A DNA stretch of 64,000 nt from Photorhabdus namnaonensis (lineage in GTDB: Bacteria > Pseudomonadota > Gammaproteobacteria > Enterobacterales > Enterobacteriaceae), in NCBI RefSeq assembly GCF_001684335.1, contig NZ_LOIC01000009.1, positions 55,933 through 119,932 on the forward strand, in the 5' to 3' direction. Shown here one piece after another: positions 19,724-29,217 of this stretch (position 1 is the stretch's first letter; each line of letters opens with the position of its first letter). Made by a program: the position numbers and the translations under genes. The notes under the pieces are model-generated. The model was not told the DNA's origin, did not search any database, and saw nothing but the letters and a program-made list of their open reading frames with translations.

Positions 19724-20745
19724 TGAATAGTACTGTTTCTATGACAGTGATCGGTGCCGGCTCATACGGCACCTCATTAGCCATTACGCTGGCTCGTAAT
19801 GGCCATAATGTTGTACTTTGGGGGCACAACCCAGAACATATCCGGGCATTGCAACAGGCGCGTTGTAATCAGGCATTTCTGCCGGATGTTTCCTTTCCTG
19901 ATAGTTTATTGCTTGAAACAGACCTGATAAAAGCATTAACAGCAAGCCGTAACATTCTTATTGTGATACCGAGCCATGTGTTTGGTGAAGTATTAAAGCA
20001 GGTGAAACCTCATCTACGGTCTGATTCACGTATCGTTTGGGCAACTAAAGGCTTGGAAGCGGATACCGGCCGGTTATTACAAGATGTGGCCCGTGAGATA
20101 TTGGGCAGTGAAATACCGTTAGCGGTGCTCTCTGGCCCAACATTTGCTAAAGAATTAGCGGCTGGTTTACCCACTGCGATTGCTATTTCCGCGACGGAAT
20201 CTGCTTTTAGCGACGAACTCCAGCAATTATTCCACTGTGGCAAAAGCTTTCGGGTTTATAAGAATACTGATTTTATTGGCGTTCAACTCGGTGGCGCCGT
20301 AAAAAACGTGATTGCCATTGGCGCGGGGATATCTGATGGTATGGGTTTTGGTGCTAATGCTCGTACTGCCTTGATTACGCGTGGATTGGCGGAAATGAGT
20401 CGCCTTGGTACAGCGCTTGGCGCTGATCCTTCTACCTTTATGGGCATGGCGGGATTGGGCGATTTGGTCTTAACTTGTACTGATAACCAATCACGTAACC
20501 GTCGCTTTGGCATGATGTTAGGGCAGGGAATTAGTGTCGAAGAAGCCCAGGATCAGATTGGACAGGTTGTTGAAGGTTATCGTAATACCAAAGAAGTACG
20601 TGCATTGGCTAATCGTGCCAATGTAGAAATGCCGATTGCAGAACAAATTTATCAGATACTCTATTGCAATAAAAATGTGAAAGAAGCTGCTCAGGCATTA
20701 TTAGGAAGAGCCAGAAAGGATGAGAGCGATGATGTGCGCTCTTAA
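19723..20745 (+). CDS. gpsA: GpsA, glycerol-3-phosphate dehydrogenase [NAD(P)+]
   Basis: 340 residues. The cofactor motif is [13 protein letters not shown], the catalytic lysine is in [15 protein letters not shown], and the substrate region is [17 protein letters not shown]. It reduces dihydroxyacetone phosphate to sn-glycerol 3-phosphate for phospholipid synthesis. It is translationally coupled to secB upstream and followed 44 bases later by cysE. Confidence 0.97.
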   Translation: MNSTVSMTVIGAGSYGTSLAITLARNGHNVVLWGHNPEHIRALQQARCNQAFLPDVSFPDSLLLETDLIKALTASRNILIVIPSHVFGEVLKQVKPHLRSDSRIVWATKGLEADTGRLLQDVAREILGSEIPLAVLSGPTFAKELAAGLPTAIAISATESAFSDELQQLFHCGKSFRVYKNTDFIGVQLGGAVKNVIAIGAGISDGMGFGANARTALITRGLAEMSRLGTALGADPSTFMGMAGLGDLVLTCTDNQSRNRRFGMMLGQGISVEEAQDQIGQVVEGYRNTKEVRALANRANVEMPIAEQIYQILYCNKNVKEAAQALLGRARKDESDDVRS

Positions 20746-20789
20746 ATAAAAATCTAATGAAATAGGTTCTAAATGTGAGAGTAAAAAAT

Positions 20790-21611
20790 ATGTCGCTAGA
20801 AGAATTGGACGAAGTTTGGAAGAACATAAAAACAGAAGCGAGAGCACTGGCTGAATGTGAACCGATGTTGGCCAGTTTCTTTCATGCAACATTACTCAAG
20901 CATGAAAATCTTGGTAGTGCCTTAAGTTATATGCTGGCTAATAAGCTGGCTACGCCGATTATGCCGGCTATTGCTGTGAGAGAGATTGTAGAAGAGGCTT
21001 ATCGCTCAGATCAAAGGATGATTGTCTCTGCTGCCCGCGACATCATCGCAGTACGTCTACGTGATCCCGCCGTAGATAAATACTCCACTCCTCTACTGTA
21101 CCTCAAAGGATTTCATGCTCTACAAGCCTATCGCATTGCCCACTGGATTTGGGGAGAAGGGCGTAAGGCATTGGCTATTTATCTGCAAAACCAAATCTCG
21201 ATGTCTTTTGGCGTTGATATTCACCCGGCGGCAAAGATTGGTTGTGGCATTATGCTTGACCATGCTACAGGCATAGTGATTGGTGAAACGGCAGTAGTGG
21301 AAAATGACGTTTCTATCCTGCAATCCGTCACTCTTGGTGGTACGGGTAAAACAGGGGGTGATCGTCATCCGAAAGTTAGGGAAGGGGTGATGATTGGCGC
21401 AGGTTCGAAAATATTGGGTAATATCGAAATTGGCCGTGGGGCGAAAATTGGCGCAGGTTCGGTTGTATTGCGCTCTGTTCCACCACACACAACAGCCGCT
21501 GGGGTGCCTGCCCGTATCGTCGGTAAACCTGAAAGCGAAAAGCCATCATTGGATATGAACCAACACTTTAATGGTATCAACAATGGCTTTGAGTATGGTG
21601 ATGGAATTTGA
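20790..21611 (+). CDS. cysE: CysE, serine O-acetyltransferase
   Basis: 273 residues, the same length as E. coli CysE. An N-terminal helical domain (MSLEELDEVWKNIKTEARAL) precedes a left-handed beta-helix with HPAAKIGCGIMLDHATG and the C-terminal GINNGFEYGDGI, whose last Ile can insert into the cysteine synthase CysK. I chose ATG 20790 over an upstream in-frame GTG because it matches the family start. It makes O-acetylserine for cysteine synthesis. A decayed second copy of its 3' half occurs at about 43.2-43.5 kb. Confidence 0.97.
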   Translation: MSLEELDEVWKNIKTEARALAECEPMLASFFHATLLKHENLGSALSYMLANKLATPIMPAIAVREIVEEAYRSDQRMIVSAARDIIAVRLRDPAVDKYSTPLLYLKGFHALQAYRIAHWIWGEGRKALAIYLQNQISMSFGVDIHPAAKIGCGIMLDHATGIVIGETAVVENDVSILQSVTLGGTGKTGGDRHPKVREGVMIGAGSKILGNIEIGRGAKIGAGSVVLRSVPPHTTAAGVPARIVGKPESEKPSLDMNQHFNGINNGFEYGDGI

Positions 21612-21710
21612 TTTTTCGAAATATAGATATTAGTAATCATTATCATATTTTCACATATTAAATGTGGAAATATGATTTTGCATGCTTAACTTATTTAGAG
21701 CTTTTATAAA

Positions 21711-22409
21711 TTATTTTCTTGCTACACCTATTATAATATAGTGCCAATGTTTAGGAACGACTTTATTTATAACTTTATTATCTAACATCCCTAAAAATCT
21801 TCTTTGAAATTCATTCCTACCAAACGTAGCAAGGAAGCCTAATGTTGTATAATCAACATTTGAAAATGCTGATAGATAATCTGTCATTTCTCTGGCGGTA
21901 ACATAGCCCCAGGTATTTCCCCAATTAACATAATTTTTCCTGAGGAATTTATGCAATGGTGATGCAACCAAATTTTCTGCAAACCAAAGCTCACCGCCTT
22001 CTTTTAATGAATGAAAGATCTGATTAATAGCTTCTTTTTGTGCTGTTTTATTGAAATTATAACCGACAGCACCTAATACTGATTTAAACATAACAATATC
22101 GAAATGGTTCTTATATTTGATATCCGATGCGTTTAATTTATCATATTGAATGCTCTTTTCTATATGATAACGTTCATGTTTCTCCAGTGCTTTTGGCGTG
22201 GGGCCATCTAAATCAGTACATAAGACATTTGCTCCATTTAATGCTGCCCATAATGATAGCCCACCATCTCTACTACCTAACTCTAGAATATTAGCTGATT
22301 TTAAGTCTAATCCAGAATGATCTTGCCAATATTTTAAGGAATAACTCCAGTTATATATGTCCCATTCTATGACATCATGGAGAAATTCTTTTGAACTTTT
22401 TGCTTTCAT
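21711..22409 (-). CDS. Class I SAM-dependent methyltransferase, copy 1
   Basis: 232 residues from the start chosen at 22409 (MKAKSSKEF), matching the start of the paralogue at 23649-24347. An upstream in-frame ATG adds 7 residues. The Rossmann SAM motif is ILELGSRDGGLSLWAALNG, with motif II VLCTDLDG. The C-terminal part is FLATFGRNEFQRRFLG. By hand alignment the two copies are about 82% identical without gaps. They flank trmL on both sides. The substrate is unknown; surface-polysaccharide methylation is plausible from the setting but unproven. Confidence 0.7.
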   Translation of the reverse strand: MKAKSSKEFLHDVIEWDIYNWSYSLKYWQDHSGLDLKSANILELGSRDGGLSLWAALNGANVLCTDLDGPTPKALEKHERYHIEKSIQYDKLNASDIKYKNHFDIVMFKSVLGAVGYNFNKTAQKEAINQIFHSLKEGGELWFAENLVASPLHKFLRKNYVNWGNTWGYVTAREMTDYLSAFSNVDYTTLGFLATFGRNEFQRRFLGMLDNKVINKVVPKHWHYIIIGVARK

Positions 22410-22430
22410 AGCGTAACCAATATATATCAA

Positions 22431-22962
22431 TGAAAATGAGTTACCTTAATGCTAACTTTATTAAATTATTATGATCTAAATAGTCGATCACTTGAGGGAA
22501 GCAACCCCGATTAAGTTATATGAATCGATTTTCAAAGAGAAAAAATTCCTCAATAGGGTTAAGTTATACTAATCATAGCACCTACGTCCTGTGATAAATG
22601 ATGATTTAGCGCAAAAACTTGTTCAGAAAACCCAGGATAAAAACTATGTCCTTGATGTCTTACTGCTTTCCTAACGATACATCATGGTCATTCTGCCACT
22701 TACATCGTCAAAGCCTGTTGTACTCTGTCCATCTTCTGTCGGATGTGATATTGGAATATTGAGCTGATAACTATCATGGTCGTACCATGCTTTATCTATC
22801 TGAGGAACATGACGAAAAGGGTTGTTTGGTTCTCACCGTGGGTCTGGTGCAGAGCGGTTCCTATACTGAATTTCTGTGACCCACGCAAAGAGGAAAAAAT
22901 TGCCGTGATATAGTCAATAACACGTTGAACCATTACAGAAGTGTGTAGCGATTATTGGCACA
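22431..22962. other. Gene-poor stretch between methyltransferase copy 1 and trmL
   Basis: About 530 bases with no intact gene. Reading both strands gives only short, interrupted open pieces. The longest on the minus strand encodes AWYDHDSYQLNIPISHPTED and a little more (about 22680-22800), and one on the plus strand encodes LVQSGSYTEFL (about 22840-22870). I read this as decayed coding sequence of a gene I do not recognise. Confidence 0.4.
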
Positions 22963-23451
22963 CTATTTTCTAATGATAGCGCCCTGATAATCTAATTGCC
23001 GCCAAGCTTCAAAAACAACAATGGCAACTGAATTGGAAAGATTCATACTGCGACTGTTTGCTAGCATTGGGATACGAATTTTTTGTTGTGGTGGCATATT
23101 ATCCAATACATAAGGTGGTAACCCTCGGGTTTCCGGCCCAAACATTAAATAATCCCCGGCTTGATAACTTACAGCACTATGTGCCGGAGTTCCTTTTGTT
23201 GTGAGAGCAAACAAACGAGCAGAAGACACTCCTGTTAATCCTTCATTCTCTAAAAAAGTAAAATAATCATGATGTTGTTTAACATTGGCGAACTCATGAT
23301 AATCCAGCCCGGCTCGACGTAGCCTTTTATCATCCCAGGTAAACCCCAGAGGCTGAATCAGATGCAATTGAAATCCGGTGTTAGCACAAAGGCGAATAAT
23401 ATTACCGGTATTAGGTGGGATTTCAGGTTCAAATAAGACGATATTTAGCAT
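22963..23451 (-). CDS. trmL: TrmL, tRNA (cytidine/uridine-2'-O)-methyltransferase at position 34
   Basis: 162-residue SPOUT (trefoil-knot) methyltransferase that modifies the wobble base of tRNA-Leu isoacceptors. [20 protein letters not shown] is the start, with [11 protein letters not shown] and the knot region [16 protein letters not shown]. The frame is open 22 codons upstream, but 23451 gives the canonical N-terminus. trmL follows cysE in E. coli too, though on the other strand there is normally no methyltransferase between. A decayed copy of its 5' end lies at 26008-26157. Confidence 0.95.
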   Translation of the reverse strand: MLNIVLFEPEIPPNTGNIIRLCANTGFQLHLIQPLGFTWDDKRLRRAGLDYHEFANVKQHHDYFTFLENEGLTGVSSARLFALTTKGTPAHSAVSYQAGDYLMFGPETRGLPPYVLDNMPPQQKIRIPMLANSRSMNLSNSVAIVVFEAWRQLDYQGAIIRK

Positions 23452-23648
23452 AATGCCCCCTAGAAACAAGGGGCACAGGTTAGCAGAAATCAGGAAGGGA
23501 TGCAGGGAGATCTTCACCGATATTCCTATTTATCTGTTGGAAGATCTTTCCCTGTTGAGGTACTTGATTGTATTGTCAATAAAATTAAAAGTGAAAAAAC
23601 ATCATTAGATATAATCTAATATACTAAATTCTTTAGAGATTCTCTGGA

Positions 23649-24347
23649 TTATTTTTTTGCCACTCCGATTATAATATAGTGCCAATGTTTAGGAACAACT
23701 TTATTTATAACTTTATTATCTAAAATCCCTAAAAATTCTCTTTGAGACTCATTCCTGCCAAACGTAGCAAGGAAGCCTAATGTTGTATAATTAATATTTG
23801 AAAATGCTGATAGATACTCAGTCATTTCATTAACAGTAACATAGCCCCAAGCATTCCCCCAATTAACATAATTTTTTCTGAGAAATCTATGCAATGGTGA
23901 CGCAACCAAATTTTCTGCGAACCAAAACTCACCCCCCTCTTTTAATGAATGGAAAATCTGATTAATCGCTTTTTTTTGTGCTGATTTATTTGAATTATAA
24001 CCAATACCACCTAATACTGATTTAAACATAACGATATCAAAGTGGTTTCTATATTTAATATCTAATGCACTTAATTTACCATATCGAATTCTATTTTCTA
24101 TATTATAACGCTTATGTTTCTCCTGTGCTTTTGAAGTAGGGCCATTTAAATCCGTACATAAAACATTACCTCCATTTAATGCTGCCCACAGTGATAATCC
24201 ACCATTTCGGCTTCCTAGTTCTAGAATATTAGCTGACTTTAATTCTAGGTTAGAATGGTCCTGCCAATATTTTAAAGCGTGACTCCAATTACATATATCC
24301 CACTCTATTACATCATTGAGTAGCTCTCTTGAGTTTTCTGTTTTCAT
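23649..24347 (-). CDS. Class I SAM-dependent methyltransferase, copy 2
   Basis: 232 residues, paralogue of 21711-22409 on the same strand, about 82% identical by hand count with no gaps. The SAM-binding motif is ILELGSRNGGLSLWAALNG. Differences are scattered and mostly conservative, so both copies appear to be under selection. It lies downstream of an ISAs1-family remnant and beside trmL. Function as for copy 1: an unassigned small-molecule or glycan methyltransferase. Confidence 0.7.
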   Translation of the reverse strand: MKTENSRELLNDVIEWDICNWSHALKYWQDHSNLELKSANILELGSRNGGLSLWAALNGGNVLCTDLNGPTSKAQEKHKRYNIENRIRYGKLSALDIKYRNHFDIVMFKSVLGGIGYNSNKSAQKKAINQIFHSLKEGGEFWFAENLVASPLHRFLRKNYVNWGNAWGYVTVNEMTEYLSAFSNINYTTLGFLATFGRNESQREFLGILDNKVINKVVPKHWHYIIIGVAKK

Positions 24348-24599
24348 AAAAAAATGACCAATAAACTAATTATTTTAATAATACTTTTATAGTGAATTAT
24401 TAAGATCTAGTGATAGATTATTTTTTAATGATGGTATTTTAGGAAAAGATTACGGGAGGGCTTGCTTGGCAGGAATTTCAGATAGATAGGCTGTGCTCGT
24501 CGATGCTTTTGTTTCAATCTTCTCCTTAAATATTTTAGTGTTGTTCAGTACATTCACTGCAATATGTTTTATCCGAGATGACAATTTCCCTGAGTTACT

Positions 24600-24878
24600 G
24601 AGCTGAATTGGGAGCGCCTGACGGTTTTTCCATCTGTGGCACCCCCTGAGCTTTTCGTCAGTTCACGGCAAAATCCATCCATTCATGAAACACTTTTGAA
24701 GCTGCTTGACACTGATATAGCTAACATATGGGCTACGGTGTTATGAGTTAAAATACCCTGTTCAAATTCACTGTATTGCTTTAACTTCGATGCTCAACCC
24801 CACAATCTTCAATTTCTTCCCAGCTTTTGGCACCAGCAATAACGTCACAATTGTTAACAACAAAATATCTGTCAGCTT
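24600..24878 (-). mobile_element. ISAs1-family transposase remnant
   Basis: Minus-strand pieces in successive frames spell the N-terminal half of an ISAs1-family (YbfD/YhhI-like) transposase: KLTDILLLTI, then DVIAGAKSWEEIEDCGVEH, then LKQYSEFEQGI, YISVKQLQKCFMN, WMDFAVN, and the catalytic-region DGKTVRRSQ. At least three frameshifts and stops separate them, so the element is dead. It lies between the second methyltransferase and galE. Confidence 0.8.
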
Positions 24879-24943
24879 ATAATTATTTTCTGTTCTAACT
24901 AAGATTGCGAGTAATCGAGTACTAAGTCAATCGTAAAAGGCTC

Positions 24944-25972
24944 TTAAAGTTCCTTCTCGGAACGAAAACCATGAGGATTATTCTTCTGCCAATTCCAGCT
25001 ATCACGCATCATATCGTCAATATTGCGTGTTGCTTGCCAGCCAAGGGTATTGAGGGCTTTGGACGGATCAGACCAACACTCAGCAATATCCCCAGGACGT
25101 CTATCTGTAATTTTATATGGAATTGTTTTACCTGATGCCTTTTCAAAAGCATGAAGTAGTTCAAGTACAGAATAACCAGCACCTGTTCCTAAATTAAAAA
25201 CTTCATAGGATTGCTGTTTATCCAGATAGTCAATGGCGGCAATATGGCCTTCAGCCAAATCCATCACATGAATATAGTCACGAATACCGGTACCATCTTT
25301 GGTTGGATAATCGTTGCCATACACGGATAAACATTCCAGACGACCAATGGCAACCTGAGTGATATAAGGTAATAGATTATTGGGAATACCATTAGGGTCT
25401 TCACCAATCATACCTGATGGGTGTGCACCAACAGGGTTGAAATATCTTAAACTGGTGATTTTGAAACTTGGCTCGGCTGCGGCAAAATCTTTCAGAATCT
25501 GCTCGACCATCAGCTTGGAGGTGCCATAAGGGTTGGTGGTACTACCTACTTTAGCATTTTCCGTGAGTGGTACAAATTCAGGATCGCCATAAACAGTTGC
25601 AGATGAACTGAAAATCAGTTGATGTACACCGTTGGCACGCATAGCCTGTAACAGAACTAGGGTGCCAGTAACATTGTTTTGATAATATTCAAGTGGCTTT
25701 TTGGTAGATTCACCAACGGCTTTTAATCCAGCAAAATGGATAACCGTGTCTATTTTGTTTTCTTGGAAGATTATATTAAGTAAATTTAAATCAAGTGCAT
25801 CACCTTGATAGAATTTCACTGATTTGCCAGTAAATTTTTCAATTCTACGAAGAGATTCTGGTGATGAATTGCAAAGGTTATCGATAACAACAACATCAGT
25901 TCCTCTTTCCAAAAGAGCTAATACTGTATGTGAGCCGATGTAGCCGGCTCCACCGGTGATTAGGGTTAGCAT
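24944..25972 (-). CDS. galE: GalE, UDP-glucose 4-epimerase
   Basis: 342-residue extended SDR enzyme. It has [13 protein letters not shown] (NAD), the catalytic Ser region [10 protein letters not shown] and the Tyr-Lys pair in [12 protein letters not shown]. It interconverts UDP-Glc and UDP-Gal, and possibly the N-acetyl forms, and could feed the LPS core (UDP-GalA synthesis) and the O-antigen loci. It is a single gene between the ISAs1 remnant and a trmL remnant, on the same strand as the O-antigen genes upstream of it. Conservation is good and no damage is seen. Confidence 0.93.
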   Translation of the reverse strand: MLTLITGGAGYIGSHTVLALLERGTDVVVIDNLCNSSPESLRRIEKFTGKSVKFYQGDALDLNLLNIIFQENKIDTVIHFAGLKAVGESTKKPLEYYQNNVTGTLVLLQAMRANGVHQLIFSSSATVYGDPEFVPLTENAKVGSTTNPYGTSKLMVEQILKDFAAAEPSFKITSLRYFNPVGAHPSGMIGEDPNGIPNNLLPYITQVAIGRLECLSVYGNDYPTKDGTGIRDYIHVMDLAEGHIAAIDYLDKQQSYEVFNLGTGAGYSVLELLHAFEKASGKTIPYKITDRRPGDIAECWSDPSKALNTLGWQATRNIDDMMRDSWNWQKNNPHGFRSEKEL

Positions 25973-26007
25973 TTAAATATTCCTATGTATTTTGTTAGTT
26001 ATTTCTA

Positions 26008-26157
26008 ACCTCATGATAATCTAACCTATCCCAATACAGTCTCTTATCATCCCAAGTAAAATTTAGAGGTTGAAACAGATGTATCTAAAATTTAGTATTG
26101 TCATAAATTAGAACAATATTACTGATGTTAGGAGGGGACAGGTTAAAATAAGACTAT
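26008..26157 (-). pseudogene. Decayed second copy of the trmL 5' region
   Basis: About 150 bases align throughout with trmL 23290-23446. Shared blocks in the same order are CTCATGATAATC, CTTTTATCATCCCA (here CTCTTATCATCCCA), GAGGTTGAAACAGATG against GAGGCTGAATCAGATG, and AATATTAC followed by a TTAGG block and AATAAGAC. Many point changes and stops make it non-functional. The rest of trmL is absent. It marks the downstream end of O-antigen locus B. Confidence 0.8.
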
Positions 26158-26172
26158 TCTTGGAATAGTATA

Positions 26173-27345
26173 TTATATACCAATCTTTAATCTTTCGTCT
26201 TCAGTCAAGTATTCAGCAAGACATTTATAATGCATGTCTTTTATTAATATATTTGCACCTCTTTCTATTAATAGATTTATTATTCTAGTATCCCCATTTT
26301 TTAAAGCATATTCTTTTGCATACATTAGAACTGAAGTTCCTTTATAGTTAGTGGCATTAATATTAGCTCCAGAATCTATCAGATATTTTACTATGTCTAA
26401 ATAACCATGATAGGCAGCTACCATTAACAATGACCAAGTATGCTGGTCACGTTCATCAATTCCAGATATATTTTTAATATATTTCTTTACTTCAGTAAGA
26501 TTGTTTTTTCTACAAAAATCAAATAATAAATCAATCTTGTCCTTATATAGTATTATATTATAATCAATAGTTGAGAATTCAGAAAAATTTTTGTTATCTG
26601 TAATGAGAGTTCCTGGTCTGCTAGAAGAACGTATTGATGTTATTTCATAATTGCAGTAATTAGTATTTTGATATTGAGGTAATTGATATTCTCTAAAAGA
26701 GAATGCTCTTATATATCTACCTATTTCCCATGCTGTTTTATGGAAATTAATGCTTTCTGATGAAAAAGAAATTGTATTTTTAGAATAGTAAGATGAATGT
26801 TTTAATTTTTGAGGCTTGCTAAAGATATTTTTGTTTTTTGTTATTTTTTCTATATAATCTTCAATTAAAGTGCAGGAATGATAAATATAGTTTAAATAAA
26901 TATCCTTTGACGTATACCTTTCATCTATATTAATAGTTATTTGATCAATTATTTCACCTGTGTCTATTCCATTATCTATATAATGTAAACTAACGCCAGT
27001 AGAAATATCGTTATTCAGTATTGGCCATATGGATGTATACATTCCTTTATATTTTGGCAGTAGAGAGAAATGAATATTAAATATTTTTTTAGTTCTAAAT
27101 CTCTCTATTTTAATAAGTTGGTCAAACTCTAGAGATAAGAAAATAGAAGCATTTCTTTCTGCTTCTTCTAATGAAATAATAGGTACGTTGATTTCATTTG
27201 CTCTTTTTTTAAGAGAATATTGCCAGGTATTATTCCCTGAGTCTGTCTTATTAATTACAACTGCTAAGTTTTTTATATTATATTTAATTTTTAGTAAATT
27301 TAAAGCATGAACTGCAATGTTATTTTTCCCAGCAATAACAATCAT
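26173..27345 (-). CDS. dTDP-amino-sugar N-formyltransferase with C-terminal ankyrin repeats (QdtF/VioF-like)
   Basis: 390 residues. The N-terminal formyltransferase domain (about 1-200) has the catalytic Asn and His in IFNIHFSLLPKYKGMYTSIW and the Asp in YIDNGIDTGEII, as in methionyl-tRNA and sugar formyltransferases using N10-formyl-THF. The C-terminal 120 residues form ankyrin repeats (LLMVAAYHGYLDIVKYLIDSG, then INATNYKGTSVLMYAKEYA). This domain order matches the Providencia QdtF enzyme that formylates dTDP-Qui3N, in which the ankyrin part is known to bind nucleotide sugar. The QdtA/B-like partners are at the far end of the same locus (40.3-41.9 kb). The start is an ATG near 27345 giving the family N-terminus. 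Confidence 0.8.
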   Translation of the reverse strand: MIVIAGKNNIAVHALNLLKIKYNIKNLAVVINKTDSGNNTWQYSLKKRANEINVPIISLEEAERNASIFLSLEFDQLIKIERFRTKKIFNIHFSLLPKYKGMYTSIWPILNNDISTGVSLHYIDNGIDTGEIIDQITINIDERYTSKDIYLNYIYHSCTLIEDYIEKITKNKNIFSKPQKLKHSSYYSKNTISFSSESINFHKTAWEIGRYIRAFSFREYQLPQYQNTNYCNYEITSIRSSSRPGTLITDNKNFSEFSTIDYNIILYKDKIDLLFDFCRKNNLTEVKKYIKNISGIDERDQHTWSLLMVAAYHGYLDIVKYLIDSGANINATNYKGTSVLMYAKEYALKNGDTRIINLLIERGANILIKDMHYKCLAEYLTEDERLKIGI

Positions 27346-27399
27346 TTGTGTTACCTATAAATTAAAAGTAGGCGATGTTGTATAGTGAGTACAACATAA

Positions 27400-27670
27400 T
27401 TAAGCTATGAGTAAACAAGTTCGTATTTCTTTAAATAGTTCATTTGGGGGGACCATCAGAGTCTTTCGAGGATGATTATTTAACTTGTTCATGACAAAGT
27501 TTACCTTCTGTTCAAAGATTTTATTAAAGTTTGTTCCTTTTGGAAAATATTGTCTGATTAGCCTATTTATATTCTCATTTATTCCTCTCACCTAGGGACA
27601 TAAGGATTGGCAAAGTAAATCTTTGTATCTAGTTCTTCACTAATCATTTATTGTTCCATAATGCGTGCTT
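27400..27670 (-). mobile_element. IS30-family transposase remnant 1 (C-terminal part)
   Basis: The minus-strand frame encodes INENINRLIRQYFPKGTNF followed by NKLNNHPRKTL and PPNELF, the C-terminal catalytic end of IS30 transposases. Just upstream, in a shifted frame, is ELDTKIYFANPYVPR, the preceding part of the DDE domain. The rest is gone. A related but different remnant is at 33860-34210. Confidence 0.8.
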
Positions 27671-27930
27671 ATATGCAGCTTGATGAAATATCAAATTTCC
27701 ATCTAAAGAGACATCATTATCTAACCCAATGATATCTATTGTTCCAAGGTATTTCGCTTCAAAAATAACTTGGTTGCCTTTGATATTATTATTTATAAAC
27801 GTATGCACATACATGTTGATTGTGGTATTCAGTACACAGTTGCCAAACTCATCACTATATGGTGAAACATCCGTACCTTCCTCGGTAATATTTATCCATA
27901 AATTCTTTGAAAAGCATTCATTATCGATTT
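27644..27930 (-). pseudogene. Decayed open frame of unknown origin beside the manC remnant
   Basis: About 90 open codons on the minus strand, ending at TGA 27644, include TEEGTDVSPYSDEFGN and GNQVIFEAKYLGTIDIIG. No start codon context or full domain is visible, and the 3' end abuts the IS30 remnant. The text has a repetitive hydrophobic rhythm reminiscent of a left-handed beta-helix acyltransferase start, but I cannot assign it. Confidence 0.35.
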
Positions 27931-27959
27931 AGCGGGATTCGTCCTTTAGCAGTTATCAT

Positions 27960-28140
27960 TACGCCAATGATCTAATAATTCTTAAGATCGAGATGATTTT
28001 CACATAAATATCCCGCGATTCCAATAGTAACCTTCATTGAGATAGATCCTTGTCCTTTTTAAATTTGGTTTTTCAACAAATGAATTAACAGTTTTAAATG
28101 GGTATCTCTTTCGTAATCTGCCCTTATTTGGTCAAATGGC
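27960..28140 (-). pseudogene. Fragment of mannose-1-phosphate guanylyltransferase (manC-like)
   Basis: The minus strand encodes VNSFVEKPNLKRTRIYLNEG directly followed by YYWNRGIFM and then a stop. FVEKP...YYWNSGMF is the signature of GMP/ManC enzymes. The remainder of a roughly 470-residue gene is missing or frameshifted. It shows that an earlier version of this locus made a GDP-mannose-derived sugar. Confidence 0.7.
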
Positions 28141-28374
28141 CCCACGGTAATACTGTTGTGTTGAGATTCTAGATTACAAACTTACCCATTATAGAAAAAA
28201 GATGATCTTTATTACAAATTACCCTTGGAAGATTGATAGAAAAAGTTGACACTCTTTTGGTTATAATTTTGTAACATAGAATTTTTACCAATTAAAGATA
28301 TAAACTGCTTAGGAAAAAACGTTATATATAACGGTTAAAGTTGTGAACCAGAAGTATTAGCTTATAATAACTGG

Positions 28375-28402
28375 AATTAAATTAAATTAAATTAAATTAA
28401 AT
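28375..28402. repeat. Short tandem repeat (AATTA)n
   Basis: Five and a half perfect copies of the 5-bp unit AATTA, ending 3 bases before the stop codon of the GT2 gene (28406). The unit is not a multiple of three, but it lies outside the coding frame. Confidence 0.85.
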
Positions 28403-28405
28403 ATA

Positions 28406-29215
28406 CTAATCATTCAAAAAAGTTGTTCTCAATTTTGAATTATATATCTTTTCAATAATTGGAGGAGGTAGTAATCTAAATAAAAATCTGGCGGTTGGAA
28501 AGAAAGGGAATTTCCGCTTCCATCTAGAAATCAACAGATAGACCTTGAACTCACTTATTGATTTCTTAAAACTACGACGCTTATAGGAGCCATCCATTCG
28601 AACACGAACTAAAACATCGCTTATATTTGTACCGAATGCGCCTTGAGAAAAGGATCTAAACCAATACGCAATATCCTCATTTAATGGAAACTCTGTCGGA
28701 TAAAAACCGAATTGTTCGAAAAAGCCTTTTCTAAAACAGACTGTTACATGAGCTAAGGGGGAGCCTTTCAATAAATAATCTTCTAACCTAGAGCTAGGAT
28801 AAACGCGTTTAGTTACTATATTCAGAGTATCTCCAACAAATTCTTCTATAGATCCACCACTAATGTCAACAGTAGAATGTGTATCCATAAAACTGATTTG
28901 TTTGACAAATCTATCTTCGGAACAAATATCATCAGCATCCATTCTAAAAATGTAATCTTCATTTTCCAATATTGAAATTAATTTATTTAAACCATGTGCT
29001 AAACCTATAGAATATGAACTATCAATTCGTTTATATATATTATATTTAGATATAATTTCTTCATGTTCCTCAGTTAAAATACCGTCAACGTGAAGATAAA
29101 AATTAAGTTCAACTTCATTTGGTAGTTTTGCTTTAAATACTGATGAAAGCATTTCATCTAGAAAAATTGGAGAATCACCTAAATAGGTACAAGAAATAAC
29201 AGCTATGTATCTCAC
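28406..29215 (-). CDS. Family 2 glycosyltransferase, O-antigen locus B
   Basis: 269 residues from the GTG at 29215, which follows an AGGAG at good spacing; the frame is open upstream but overlaps the previous gene. GT-A fold: AVISCTYLGDSPIFLDEML at the start, the DXD as IFRMDADDICSEDRF, and PLNEDIAYWFR later. It forms a glycosidic bond in the O-unit on the cytoplasmic side. It is the penultimate intact gene of the locus, followed by decayed DNA and the formyltransferase. Confidence 0.8.
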   Translation of the reverse strand: MRYIAVISCTYLGDSPIFLDEMLSSVFKAKLPNEVELNFYLHVDGILTEEHEEIISKYNIYKRIDSSYSIGLAHGLNKLISILENEDYIFRMDADDICSEDRFVKQISFMDTHSTVDISGGSIEEFVGDTLNIVTKRVYPSSRLEDYLLKGSPLAHVTVCFRKGFFEQFGFYPTEFPLNEDIAYWFRSFSQGAFGTNISDVLVRVRMDGSYKRRSFKKSISEFKVYLLISRWKRKFPFFPTARFLFRLLPPPIIEKIYNSKLRTTFLND

Positions 29216-29217
29216 AA

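Noticed and set aside
19247..20745. Possible grxC hidden near secB
   Set aside because: The 69-base spacer upstream of secB is too short, and no CPYC-type motif is seen in any frame nearby.
27644..27930. Assignment of this open frame to manC together with the neighbouring fragment
   Set aside because: Only the 27960-28140 part shows ManC signatures; the rest does not follow the family sequence in any frame.
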